Assembly: GCA_947489175.1 (NCBI GenBank)
Contig: CANLED010000010.1
Location: 1 to 19,144, forward strand
DNA length: 19,144 nucleotides
Direction: 5' to 3'
Origin: Chitinophagaceae bacterium
Lineage (GTDB): Bacteria > Bacteroidota > Bacteroidia > Chitinophagales > Chitinophagaceae
Within the stretch, counting starts at the first letter, position 1. Each line of letters begins with the position of its first letter. The notes under the pieces were generated by a model. That model worked only from the letters and a program-made list of their open reading frames with translations, did no database searches and was not told the DNA's origin. Both the position numbers and the translations under genes were made by a program. This document shows, piece by piece, positions 1-7,330 of this stretch.

Positions 1-1
1 T

Positions 2-823
2 TTGAGGATAGTTGCTAGAAATAAATTCACCAAGATAATTTGCATAGCAGACAACATCATTCCACACGAAAAAAGGATTGGAGACAGCCTGTTCACTTCT
101 TATTTCACCAAATCCATTCATGCATTTATTGCCATGAGTGAGCAAGTAATGAAGGACATGAACATGTTGGGCATCAAACAAAAAAAAATACTGCTCCCCC
201 ATCCTATCTTCAACCATTTTGGAAATCAAGTAAGCAGGCAAGAAGGATTGAAAGGTTTACAAATTGAAACAGACAAAAAAATCATTCTTTTTTTTGGGTT
301 TATAAGACATTACAAAGGTGTGGATATCCTGCTAAAAGCGATGGCAGACCAACGAATAAAACAAAAGGGATTTCTGTTGTTGATTGCAGGTGAGTTTTAC
401 GAGGATGAAGAGAAATATATGAACATTATTAAGGAGGAAGGAGTGGAAAAACAGGTAATCATTCACAACAAATTTATCACTGAAGAAAATATAAAGTTCT
501 ATTTCAGCGCAGCAGATGTGTTGATACAACCATATAGACATGCTACACAAAGTGGGGTTACACCATTGGCCATGAATTTTAACTTGCCGATGATTGTTAC
601 AAATGTTGGTGGACTGGCAGAATCTGTGGTTGATAAAAAGACAGGTTTAGTATCAGAACCTCATTCACAAGCGATAGCAGACATCATCATTGAGTATTTT
701 GAAACAGGAAAGGAAACCTATGTAGACTTCATCAAAGAGCACAAGAAGCAGTATTCATGGGGTTTTATGGCGGAAGGAATAATTGAATTGAATGAAGAAT
801 TAAGAATGAAGAGTGAAGAATGA
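2..823 (+). CDS. GT4-family glycosyltransferase, 5' end cut by the window
   Basis: About 273 residues of the C-terminal part of a GT-B glycosyltransferase are visible; family members are usually 360-380 residues, so roughly 100 N-terminal residues lie before the window. The first codon here (TTG) is just an in-frame codon, not a start. Visible landmarks are DNIIPHE near residue 17 (end of the N-terminal Rossmann domain), the domain-linking FFGFIRHYKGVDILLKA near residue 97, and the donor-sugar-binding block QPYRHATQSGVTPLAM followed by PMIVTNVGGLAE near residues 175-205. The family transfers a nucleotide-activated sugar to a lipid or glycan acceptor at the cytoplasmic face of the membrane; donor and acceptor cannot be told. 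Odd: the last codons and the stop lie in a 7-base tandem repeat (792-826), so the tail LRMKSEE is probably repeat-derived and not conserved. Confidence 0.88.
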   Translation: MRIVARNKFTKIICIADNIIPHEKRIGDSLFTSYFTKSIHAFIAMSEQVMKDMNMLGIKQKKILLPHPIFNHFGNQVSRQEGLKGLQIETDKKIILFFGFIRHYKGVDILLKAMADQRIKQKGFLLLIAGEFYEDEEKYMNIIKEEGVEKQVIIHNKFITEENIKFYFSAADVLIQPYRHATQSGVTPLAMNFNLPMIVTNVGGLAESVVDKKTGLVSEPHSQAIADIIIEYFETGKETYVDFIKEHKKQYSWGFMAEGIIELNEELRMKSEE

Positions 824-826
824 AAC
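792..826 (+). repeat. 7-base tandem array over the 3' end of the glycosyltransferase gene
   Basis: Five consecutive 7-base units are visible: ATGAAGA, ATTAAGA, ATGAAGA, GTGAAGA and ATGAAAC. The array covers the last ten codons and the TGA stop at 821-823. The period is a multiple of neither three nor the 8-base period of the next array. It reads as an intergenic simple repeat that has reached into the coding end. Confidence 0.7.
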
Positions 827-831
827 AGCCA

Positions 832-902
832 GTTGATTGTTGAAGAGTTGAAGAGTTGAAGAGTTTAAGGGTTTAATAGTTTAAAAGTTTAAAAGTTGAA
901 TA
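832..902 (+). repeat. 8-base phased tandem array, consensus GTTKAANR
   Basis: From 839 to 902 there are eight unbroken 8-base units: GTTGAAGA three times, then GTTTAAGG, GTTTAATA, GTTTAAAA twice, and GTTGAATA. A 7-base GTTGATT precedes them at 832-838. Every unit starts GTT and keeps AA at positions 5-6, while positions 4, 7 and 8 vary. No gene is seen here. The words resemble those in the larger repeat at 6568-6827. Confidence 0.85.
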
Positions 903-984
903 ATCTAAGGCATGATTTGCCAATACATTGCTAATTGTAATTTCTTTTAAGTTTAAATACAGAATTTTGAATTCAATATATACC

Positions 985-1905
985 ATGCATAAACCATTTT
1001 ACATAACTATTATTTTTTGTTTGTCATTTTTTTTGCAAGTTGATGCACAAAAGATAAGCAAAGAAGACACACGGATATTAATTGAAAAACAAGACAGTCT
1101 AGCTAAATTAGGATTGACGTTGGTTGAAGCTCAAGAAGCAGGAGATCGATTCAGGGCAGACAGTCTATTTACCAGGGTTTTGGTGAGGTCGCTTAAAGTA
1201 AAAAATTCCTTTTACTTTAACTTTGATTCACTCATAACCATTTCAAGAATATATTCTCCGGACAGCACTTTTAAGTTATTCACATGGCAGGTAAGCAAAG
1301 ATGAAAATACACATAGGAGACATGGCGCCATTCAAATGAGAACAGCTGACGGGAATTTGAGGTTATTACCTTTAGTTGACAGAGGTTTTATTATTGAAAA
1401 TCAACGAGATACAATTACAAATAACGAGTGGTGGATAGGTTCAATATATTATAAAATCATCAAAAAGGAGCACCTAGGAAAAGCATTTTACACCCTTTTA
1501 GGATATGATGAAAACACCATAAGAAGCACAAAGAAAAGAATGGAAGTGATGCAATTCAATGAGTCAGGAATGCCAGTCTTTGGCGGAAACTTCTTTTCAT
1601 TTGCGAAAGATACAATCCCTAAAAAAAACCAATCAAGATTTTGGATTGAATATAAAAAAGATGGCAATGGCAGGATATTGTATGATGAAGATTTAGACAT
1701 CATCATTTACGATCATTTGATTTCAGAGACCAATGAGCCCGCTAAAAAATACACGTACATCCCTGATGGTGATTATGAAGCTTTTAAGTGGGTAAATGGA
1801 CAATGGCAGCACATTGAGAAACTATTTACCTCAAAACTAAAGGACGGAGAAGCGCCAGTGGAGAAACCTGTTACAGAGAGTAAAATAAAGAAAGGAAAAG
1901 GTTGA
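985..1905 (+). CDS. unknown exported protein
   Basis: I do not recognise a named domain. From the ATG at 985 the protein is 306 residues and begins with a good signal peptide (MHKPFYITIIFCLSFFLQVDAQ, likely cut after the final AQ). A TTG 57 bases upstream would add residues that spoil the signal, so I prefer 985. Residues ~20-55 look helical and charged. The rest is mixed beta, rich in Trp and Tyr (NEWWIGSIYYKII, SRFWIEYKKDGNGRILYDED, YEAFKWVNGQWQHIEKL), ending in a Lys-rich low-complexity tail. It is probably periplasmic or surface-exposed, and my impression is of a lineage-specific Bacteroidota hypothetical protein. It stands alone, with tandem repeats before it and a shared hairpin terminator after it. 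Gene reality is well supported; function is unknown. Confidence 0.8.
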   Translation: MHKPFYITIIFCLSFFLQVDAQKISKEDTRILIEKQDSLAKLGLTLVEAQEAGDRFRADSLFTRVLVRSLKVKNSFYFNFDSLITISRIYSPDSTFKLFTWQVSKDENTHRRHGAIQMRTADGNLRLLPLVDRGFIIENQRDTITNNEWWIGSIYYKIIKKEHLGKAFYTLLGYDENTIRSTKKRMEVMQFNESGMPVFGGNFFSFAKDTIPKKNQSRFWIEYKKDGNGRILYDEDLDIIIYDHLISETNEPAKKYTYIPDGDYEAFKWVNGQWQHIEKLFTSKLKDGEAPVEKPVTESKIKKGKG

Positions 1906-1946
1906 TGCTACTGTTGAAAGATCACTGATATTTTTCTCTATACAAA

Positions 1947-1980
1947 AGAACCCATTTAGTTTGATCGCTAAATGGGTTCT
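1947..1980. terminator. hairpin between convergent genes, likely bidirectional terminator
   Basis: A perfect 13-base stem: AGAACCCATTTAG at 1947-1959 pairs with CTAAATGGGTTCT at 1968-1980 across an 8-base loop. It sits between the stop of the unknown + gene at 1905 and the lepA stop at 2032. On the - strand the stem is followed by a short T-run (TTTTG), so it best fits a lepA terminator that may also stop transcription from the left. Confidence 0.8.
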
Positions 1981-2031
1981 CAACATATTCATAAAAATCT
2001 TTCTGTAAAAGTCAATTGTATCAGGATAAAA

Positions 2032-3822
2032 TCAATCGTCTAACTTCAGCACAGCTAAAAAGGCTTCCTGAGGAACTTCTACGTTACCGATTTGACGCAT
2101 CCTCTTTTTACCTTCCTTTTGTTTCTCAAGCAGCTTTCTTTTTCTGCTGATATCACCACCATAACATTTAGCAGTTACGTCTTTACGCATCGCAGATATA
2201 TTTTCTCTCGCAACAACCTTAGCACCAATAGCAGCTTGTATGGCAATTTGGAATTGTTGACGAGGCAAAAGTTCGCTCAATTTTCCGCAGAGTTTACGAC
2301 CAAACTCTTGTGATTTACCCCTGTGAATGAGTGCAGACAATGCATCCACTTTTTCTCCATTCAATAGAATATCCATCTTTACGATATCGCTTTCTCTGTA
2401 TCCAATTGGAGAATAATCAAAAGAAGCATAACCCCTGGTCTGGCTCTTCAATTTATCGTAAAAATCAAAAACGATTTCAGTTAGTGGAATTTCAAAAATG
2501 AGTTCCACCCTAGATTGGGTTAAATAACTCTGACTGATTAAATTACCACGTTTACCCAAGCACAAAGTCATGATATTGCCAATATAATCAGGTTTGGTTA
2601 TAATCTGTGCCCTAATGAACGGCTCTTCAATGCGATCCATCTGGGTTGGATCCAGCATCTCACTAGGATTGTTAACTTGAATTGTTTCACCTTTTGTTGA
2701 ATAAGCAATGAAACTAACGTTAGGAACAGTAGTAATAACGGTCTGATTGAACTCTCGTTCCAATCTTTCCTGAATAATTTCCATGTGAAGGAGTCCCAAG
2801 AAACCACACCTGAAACCAAATCCTAACGCTTGAGATGTTTCTAACTCATAAGTCAATGAAGCATCATTCAGCTGAAGCTTGTCCATACACTCCCTCAACT
2901 CTTCAAAGTCATCTGTATTGACAGGGAAGATTCCAGCGAATACCATTGGCTTAACATCCTCAAACCCTTTGATGGCAGGGGCAGGGTTAGCGGCACTTAT
3001 GATGGTATCCCCTACTTTCACTTCCTTTGCAACTTTAATACCCGTAATTAAATATCCAACATCGCCACATTGAACCTCTTTTTGTTCAAACATGGTCAAT
3101 TTCAAAACACCCACTTCATCAGCACCATAAATGGTGTCCGTAGAAACGAATTTGATTTTTTCACCTTTTTTGATGCTACCATTTGTGATGCGATAATAAA
3201 CGATTATACCCCTGAAAGGATTAAACACGCAATCAAAAACCAATGCTTGCAGAGGAGCCAATGGATCTCCTTTGGGAGATGGAATTCTAGCTACAATGGC
3301 TTCCAAAATAGCCTCAACACCCAGACCAGTTCTACCGCTAGCCATAAGAATATCTTCTGGCTTACATCCTATTAAGTCAACAATTTGGTCTTTAACTTCT
3401 TCAATCATTGCACCATCCATGTCAATTTTATTGATCACAGGGATGATTTCCAGGTTGTTTTCAACAGCAAGATAAAGGTTTGATATTGTTTGGGCTTGAA
3501 TACCTTGGGTGGCATCAACTAAAAGAAGTGCACCTTCACAAGCGGCAAGGGCACGACTCACCTCATAACTAAAGTCAACATGACCAGGAGTATCAATCAA
3601 ATTTAGTATGTACGTTTCACCGTTTTGATGTTTGTAATTGATTTGAATGGCATGACTTTTGATTGTAATGCCTTTTTCACGCTCCAAATCCATGTCATCC
3701 AATACTTGATCCATCATTTCCCTCTCAGTAATGGTATTGGTAACTTGTAAAAGACGATCAGCCAGGGTCGACTTCCCATGATCGATATGAGCGATGATAC
3801 AAAAATTTCGGATTTTTTTCAT
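2032..3822 (-). CDS. lepA: elongation factor 4 (LepA), ribosomal back-translocase GTPase
   Basis: Full-length at 596 residues, the family norm. The G domain has all hallmarks: P-loop AHIDHGKST at residues 11-19, switch I REKGITIKS at 48-56, DTPGHVDF at 77-84 with catalytic His81, and NKID at 131-134. The C-terminal part carries the LepA-specific end (YGGDISRKRKLLEKQKEGKKRM) that reaches the peptidyl-transferase centre. The family binds the ribosome with GTP and promotes back-translocation and subunit assembly. The gene is monocistronic, divergent from the acyl-CoA-binding protein gene and ended by the hairpin at 1947-1980. In many other phyla lepA is followed by lepB (signal peptidase); here it is not. 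Confidence 0.98.
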   Translation of the reverse strand: MKKIRNFCIIAHIDHGKSTLADRLLQVTNTITEREMMDQVLDDMDLEREKGITIKSHAIQINYKHQNGETYILNLIDTPGHVDFSYEVSRALAACEGALLLVDATQGIQAQTISNLYLAVENNLEIIPVINKIDMDGAMIEEVKDQIVDLIGCKPEDILMASGRTGLGVEAILEAIVARIPSPKGDPLAPLQALVFDCVFNPFRGIIVYYRITNGSIKKGEKIKFVSTDTIYGADEVGVLKLTMFEQKEVQCGDVGYLITGIKVAKEVKVGDTIISAANPAPAIKGFEDVKPMVFAGIFPVNTDDFEELRECMDKLQLNDASLTYELETSQALGFGFRCGFLGLLHMEIIQERLEREFNQTVITTVPNVSFIAYSTKGETIQVNNPSEMLDPTQMDRIEEPFIRAQIITKPDYIGNIMTLCLGKRGNLISQSYLTQSRVELIFEIPLTEIVFDFYDKLKSQTRGYASFDYSPIGYRESDIVKMDILLNGEKVDALSALIHRGKSQEFGRKLCGKLSELLPRQQFQIAIQAAIGAKVVARENISAMRKDVTAKCYGGDISRKRKLLEKQKEGKKRMRQIGNVEVPQEAFLAVLKLDD

Positions 3823-3871
3823 TTATACGTAAAATTGAACGATCTAATTTTTTGAAAAATAATATAGATTG

Positions 3872-3879
3872 CGAAATTA
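3872..3879 (-). promoter_or_regulatory. possible lepA promoter -7 element
   Basis: Read on the - strand this is TAATTTCG followed by CA, one mismatch from the Bacteroidota TAnnTTTG core. It lies about 50 bases before the lepA start. I see no convincing -33 TTG at the right distance, so confidence is low. Confidence 0.35.
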
Positions 3880-3918
3880 GTCAATTTGATTGTAAAGATT
3901 GAGGGCAATTAGGTATCT

Positions 3919-3926
3919 TATTTTTG
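3919..3926 (+). promoter_or_regulatory. promoter core for the acyl-CoA-binding protein gene
   Basis: TATTTTTG matches TAnnTTTG exactly. A TTG at 3899-3901 lies 17 bases upstream as a plausible -33 element. The start codon at 3977 would leave a leader of about 45 bases. Confidence 0.5.
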
Positions 3927-3976
3927 AAAAAAAGATTGGGGCTATACATTTAAACGCGTAATTTCGTTAAGTAATT

Positions 3977-4237
3977 ATGATTATGATGAAAGTGAAATTC
4001 GAGCATGCTGTTAAGGAAGTTGAACTAATAAGAGAAAGGCCTAGCAATGACACTTTATTGCAGCTTTATGGTCTATTTAAGCAGTCAACCATTGGAGATA
4101 ATACCAATAACGCTCCAGAAAATCCATTTGATTTTGTAGCCAAGGCAAAACATGAAGCTTGGTTATCCCAAGCAGGCAAAACCATGGATCAAGCCATGCA
4201 AGAATACATAGATTTGGTTGAAAAACTAAAAAACTAA
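3977..4237 (+). CDS. acyl-CoA-binding protein
   Basis: The protein has 86 residues, the size of the classic four-helix ACBP. The family signature is plain: LYGLFKQSTIGDN at residues 30-42 and FVAKAKHEAW at 53-62, with Tyr77 in the last helix. Aligned by eye to bovine ACBP, Tyr31, Lys35 and Lys58 match the residues that contact the CoA phosphate and adenine, while Phe34 and His59 replace the usual Tyr and Trp. ACBPs bind long-chain acyl-CoA esters in the cytosol and buffer or deliver them. The best-studied members are eukaryotic, and only some bacterial groups carry the gene. The start could also be the ATG at 3983 or 3986, giving a slightly shorter N-terminus. It is monocistronic, divergent from lepA. 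Confidence 0.93.
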   Translation: MIMMKVKFEHAVKEVELIRERPSNDTLLQLYGLFKQSTIGDNTNNAPENPFDFVAKAKHEAWLSQAGKTMDQAMQEYIDLVEKLKN

Positions 4238-4348
4238 CTATTTATACCTGTTTTCTTGAAATGCCACTTCTAACCAAGTGATTTGAAGAAATTGTTTCCC
4301 ATCGTTGATAAAAAATTAGCTTAATTTTCTTTTCTCAAAAAATAACAT

Positions 4349-4356
4349 TAATTTTG
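4349..4356 (+). promoter_or_regulatory. rpmE2 promoter -7 element
   Basis: TAATTTTG followed by CAG matches the Bacteroidota core and lies 52 bases before the L31 start. The leader is about 45 bases. No clear -33 TTG is seen at 17-23 bases; the nearest is about 40 bases upstream. Confidence 0.55.
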
Positions 4357-4407
4357 CAGCTCATTCATAGCATGGCAAATTCCATGTTATCGTAAAAAAA
4401 TTAAATT

Positions 4408-4656
4408 ATGAAACAAGGCATTCATCCAGACAATTACAGATTCGTGGTTTTCAAAGACATGAGTAATGGTACTACCTTTCTTACACGTTCAGCTGCGGCT
4501 TCTAAAGAAATGATTACTTGGGAAGATGGCAAAGAATACCCTCTTCTAAAGCTTGAAATTTCTAATACATCACATCCTTTCTTTACCGGCCAAAACATGT
4601 TGGTTGATACTGCAGGTAGGATTGATAAATTCAAAAAGAAATACGCAAAGAAATAA
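4408..4656 (+). CDS. rpmE2: 50S ribosomal protein L31, type B
   Basis: The protein has 82 residues. The N-terminus MKQGIHPDNYRFVVFKD, the central TFLTRSAA and the ending HPFFTGQ...GRIDKFKKKYAKK are those of the type B (zinc-free) L31. There are no cysteines, so the CxxC zinc site of type A is absent, as expected for this paralogue. L31 bridges the two subunits at the central protuberance. In many bacteria the C-minus form replaces the zinc form under zinc shortage, but in Bacteroidota it is often the only copy, and I see no Zur-like site upstream. The gene has its own promoter and a strong terminator, so it is a single-gene unit. Confidence 0.97.
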   Translation: MKQGIHPDNYRFVVFKDMSNGTTFLTRSAAASKEMITWEDGKEYPLLKLEISNTSHPFFTGQNMLVDTAGRIDKFKKKYAKK

Positions 4657-4663
4657 ATTGTTC

Positions 4664-4689
4664 AAAACCCTCCATAAGGAGGGTTTTTT
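4664..4689 (+). terminator. rho-independent terminator of rpmE2
   Basis: AAAACCCTCC pairs with GGAGGGTTTT over the tetraloop ATAA, followed by a T-run ending at 4689. It starts 8 bases after the L31 stop. Confidence 0.93.
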
Positions 4690-4708
4690 ATTTATAGTCA
4701 TTTCAGTG

Positions 4709-4716
4709 TAGCTTTG
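4709..4716 (+). promoter_or_regulatory. promoter core for the GlmU-like gene and tpiA
   Basis: TAGCTTTG matches TAnnTTTG and lies just past the rpmE2 terminator, 18 bases before the next start codon. The segment CTTTGA (4712-4717) is repeated inverted as TCAAAG (4726-4731), a small palindrome between promoter and start. No -33 TTG is evident. Confidence 0.45.
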
Positions 4717-4734
4717 ATTTAACATTCAAAGAAT

Positions 4735-5805
4735 ATGCCTAGTTTACTTCTTCTTGAGAAAGATATTTCAACTAATTTTTTCCCGCTGACACTCACGCGT
4801 CGTTTTACCGACCTGAGGTTTGGAATTTTAACCATCAGAGAAAAATGGGAACAGCTTTCACTTAAACAAAACTTTCCCATTACCATAGTTGCTGAATCAA
4901 ATGATGATATTTTAGCAGATAAATCATTCCCCGCCAATTTCATTCCGCCAGCCAATTTAGACCTTCATACCTTTTTCAATTCTACAAAAGAACCAGAAGA
5001 GCTGGGTTTTGTAAAATTAGAGAGGCTTTGGAACTTAACTTCGATGAATGCTTGGGCCATCATCCAAGATTTTGAACTGTTAAATCTTTCAACAGATAGT
5101 AAACATATACCCATTCAAGTAAAATTAAGTGGACATCATCCGATACATGTTGGAGAAAATGTGGAACTAGAAAATTGTTATTTTAATACAACAGATGGAC
5201 CTGTCTATATTGCAAATAATGTGCATGTTATGGACGGCGCTATGTTAAGAGGGCCACTTTTCATTGGTCAAAATAGTGTAGTTAAAATGGGAGCTACCAT
5301 CTATGGCGGAACGAGCATTGGTCCATCTTGCACCATTGGCGGTGAAGTAAAAAATTCAATCTTCTATGGTTTTTCAAACAAAGGACATCATGGATATATT
5401 GGGGACAGTTACATAGGAACCTGGTGCAATTTAGGGGCAGGCACATCATGTTCAAACCTAAAAAATACAGTCGGGAGAATTAAAATTTGGGATATCGAAA
5501 CCAATTCATTCGTTTTAGCAGAAAAAAAAGCGGGTATTTTCATGGGAGATTATGTAAAAACCTCCATTAATACTTCCTTTAACAGTGGAACAGTGGTTGG
5601 GATTTGTGCCAATATTTTTGAGTTTGCCCACCTTACGGACAAATTCATTCCAAGTTTTGCATGGGGTGGACAAACAGAAAATAGGTATGAGCTGGAAAAG
5701 CTACTGGAAGAAATCAATAAGTGGATGGAAATGAAGGGGGAAATAATGGATAAGAAATCCAAAGAAAAAATCATTACTTTATATTTAAAATCAAACAAAA
5801 ACTAA
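4735..5805 (+). CDS. GlmU-like sugar-nucleotide enzyme (putative UDP-GlcNAc diphosphorylase / acetyltransferase)
   Basis: The 356 residues match the Bacteroidota-type alternative GlmU family: a short N-terminal region with LTLTRRFTDLRFGILTIREKWE (residues 18-39) and a C-terminal left-handed beta-helix of hexapeptide repeats (about 135-290). The canonical LAAGxGTRM nucleotidyltransferase motif of ordinary GlmU is missing, as is normal for this family. The block GHHGYIGDSYIGTWCNLGAGTSCSN resembles the acetyltransferase active-site region of true GlmU, including a His before the YxGD. The expected role is forming UDP-GlcNAc from glucosamine-1-phosphate for peptidoglycan and LPS; the enzymology is inferred from the family name, not seen. 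The stop is separated from the tpiA start by one base, so the two are surely co-transcribed. Confidence 0.85.
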   Translation: MPSLLLLEKDISTNFFPLTLTRRFTDLRFGILTIREKWEQLSLKQNFPITIVAESNDDILADKSFPANFIPPANLDLHTFFNSTKEPEELGFVKLERLWNLTSMNAWAIIQDFELLNLSTDSKHIPIQVKLSGHHPIHVGENVELENCYFNTTDGPVYIANNVHVMDGAMLRGPLFIGQNSVVKMGATIYGGTSIGPSCTIGGEVKNSIFYGFSNKGHHGYIGDSYIGTWCNLGAGTSCSNLKNTVGRIKIWDIETNSFVLAEKKAGIFMGDYVKTSINTSFNSGTVVGICANIFEFAHLTDKFIPSFAWGGQTENRYELEKLLEEINKWMEMKGEIMDKKSKEKIITLYLKSNKN

Positions 5806-5806
5806 G

Positions 5807-6568
5807 ATGAGAAAGCAAATTGCAGCCGCTAACTGGAAAATGAATAAGACTTTAACGGAGGGAACTACTTTATTGAATGAGATTCTTTCAGCTGACTTTA
5901 ATTTAACCGAAAACCAAGAGCTTCTTTTTGCCATACCTTTTCCTTATTTAATCAATACCTCATCAATGATTGAAGGAAAAGAGAATATGTTTATTGCTGC
6001 CCAGAATTGTCACCACAAAGTATCAGGAGCCTACACAGGAGAAGTTTCGGTTTCCATGCTAAGTTCCATTGGAATCAAATATTGCTTGGTTGGACATTCA
6101 GAAAGGAGAGAATATTTTGCTGAATCCAATCAAACATTGGCAGAAAAAGTAAATCTTTGTCTAGCTGAAAACATAAAGCCGGTTTTTTGTTGTGGTGAAT
6201 CATTGTCAATAAGAGATTCGGGTAACCAAAACGAATACGTTGGAAATCAATTGAATGAATCACTTTTTCATTTATCTGAAGAGAAAATAAGCAACGTAAT
6301 TATTGCCTATGAGCCAATTTGGGCAATTGGAACAGGCAGAACAGCCAGTGCAGAGCAAGCTCAGGAAATGCATGCACATTTAAGGTCTGTACTAGCTACA
6401 AAATATGGCAATGATGTTGCCAACAATATTTCAATTTTATACGGAGGAAGCGTAAAAGGAGCCAATGCCGCTGAAATTTTCTCAATGCCTGATGTTGATG
6501 GTGGCCTGGTTGGTGGAGCATCGCTCGTTGCTGGGGAGTTTGTACAGGTCATTAAAGGACTGAAATAG
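5807..6568 (+). CDS. tpiA: triosephosphate isomerase
   Basis: A complete TIM of 253 residues. It shows the substrate lysine in NWKMN (Lys11), the electrophilic His97 in VGHSERREYF, the catalytic base Glu169 in AYEPIWAIGTG with the mobile loop, and the phosphate-binding YGGSVKGANA and GLVGGASL near the end. It interconverts dihydroxyacetone phosphate and glyceraldehyde 3-phosphate in glycolysis and gluconeogenesis in the cytosol. It follows the GlmU-like gene by one base, so translation is probably coupled. The stop codon is the first edge of the repeat region 6568-6827: its last G begins the first GTTGAAG word. Confidence 0.98.
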   Translation: MRKQIAAANWKMNKTLTEGTTLLNEILSADFNLTENQELLFAIPFPYLINTSSMIEGKENMFIAAQNCHHKVSGAYTGEVSVSMLSSIGIKYCLVGHSERREYFAESNQTLAEKVNLCLAENIKPVFCCGESLSIRDSGNQNEYVGNQLNESLFHLSEEKISNVIIAYEPIWAIGTGRTASAEQAQEMHAHLRSVLATKYGNDVANNISILYGGSVKGANAAEIFSMPDVDGGLVGGASLVAGEFVQVIKGLK

Positions 6569-6827
6569 TTGAAGAGGTTGAAGAGGTTGAAGTTAGTTTA
6601 AGGTTTTTGGTTTAAAGTGGTTGAAGGGGTTGACGTTAGTTGAAGGAGTTGAAGTGGTTGAAGAGGTTGAAGAAATTTAATTCTTAACCATCTCGAACTA
6701 AATCAACTTTAAACTAAAAACCTTAAACTAACTTCAACCACTTCAACTCCTTCAACTAACCTCAACCTCTTCAACTAAACTCAACATCTTAGACCAAAAT
6801 CAACATTAAACCAAAAACCTTAAACTA
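6568..6827. repeat. inverted mosaic of GTTGAAG/GTTTAAG words between tpiA and yajQ
   Basis: The whole 260-base gap between convergent genes is built of 7-10 base words beginning GTT (left half) or ending AAC (right half, reverse complement). Three long pairs stand out: 6635-6663 and 6732-6760 are a perfect 29-base inverted repeat; 6586-6618 pairs with 6706-6738 over 33 bases with one mismatch; 6594-6615 also pairs perfectly with 6806-6827 (22 bases). The centre (about 6668-6700) is unrelated AT-rich sequence. In RNA the arms could form a long hairpin and may end transcription from both sides. No coding frame is seen. Confidence 0.9.
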
Positions 6828-7319
6828 CTACCCTCTCATATTCTCATACTGCAAAGGAAATTCAAGTTCAGTAGTTTTTATAAGCTGAATAACTTCTTGT
6901 AGGTCATCAATCTTTTTTCCTGTTACACGCAAAATATCATCCATAATCTGGGTAGTTACTTTCAAACCAGAATCTTTGATCATTTTGGTAACTTTTTTTG
7001 CATCGTCTTGTTTTAAACCATTTTTCACAAGTATTTCTTGTTTTACGGTTTTACCGCTTTGGTAGGATTCTTTTGTTTGGTCAAACGCCTGGGGAGAAAT
7101 TCCTTGCTTGTTTGCCCTATTGATGAGGATTTCAACAAGTTGTCTCATTTTCATGTCATCAGAAACTTCTAAATTGATTTTATTGTCTTTTTTTATGAAA
7201 TCAATATTGACAACACTGTCTTTGAAATCAAATCGATTGGCAACTTCTTTTTTGGTAACATTGATGGCATTTTCAAGGAACTGAACATCCACTTTACTTA
7301 CAATATCAAATGATGGCAT
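6828..7319 (-). CDS. YajQ-family nucleotide-binding protein
   Basis: The 163 residues are the full length of the YajQ (UPF0234, DUF520) family. Recognisable stretches are MPSFDIVSKVDVQFLENAINV at the N-terminus, RFDFKDS near residue 30, INRANKQGISPQAF in the middle, and KVTTQIMDDILRVTGKKIDDLQEVI toward the end. The family has two alpha/beta subdomains; some members bind cyclic di-GMP and act with transcription factors, and others are reported to bind tRNA or GTP, so the role here is open. It follows lgt by 11 bases on the same strand and is probably read from the same transcript. Its stop abuts the inverted repeat at 6568-6827. Confidence 0.93.
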   Translation of the reverse strand: MPSFDIVSKVDVQFLENAINVTKKEVANRFDFKDSVVNIDFIKKDNKINLEVSDDMKMRQLVEILINRANKQGISPQAFDQTKESYQSGKTVKQEILVKNGLKQDDAKKVTKMIKDSGLKVTTQIMDDILRVTGKKIDDLQEVIQLIKTTELEFPLQYENMRG

Positions 7320-7330
7320 AGCACTGTATT

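Noticed and set aside
2..823. Treating the first TTG as the real start of a short glycosyltransferase
   Set aside because: The N-terminal Rossmann domain would be mostly missing; truncation by the window edge explains it.
832..902. Repeat array considered as a CRISPR
   Set aside because: Units are 8 bases with no spacers, and no cas genes are present.
928..984. TTG-initiated N-terminal extension of the exported protein at 985
   Set aside because: It adds 19 residues before a good signal peptide; the ATG at 985 gives a normal exported protein.
6568..6827. Inverted repeat considered as insertion-sequence ends or an integron-like site
   Set aside because: No transposase or integrase frame lies between or near the arms, and the arms are internally repetitive words, not defined terminal repeats with a target duplication.
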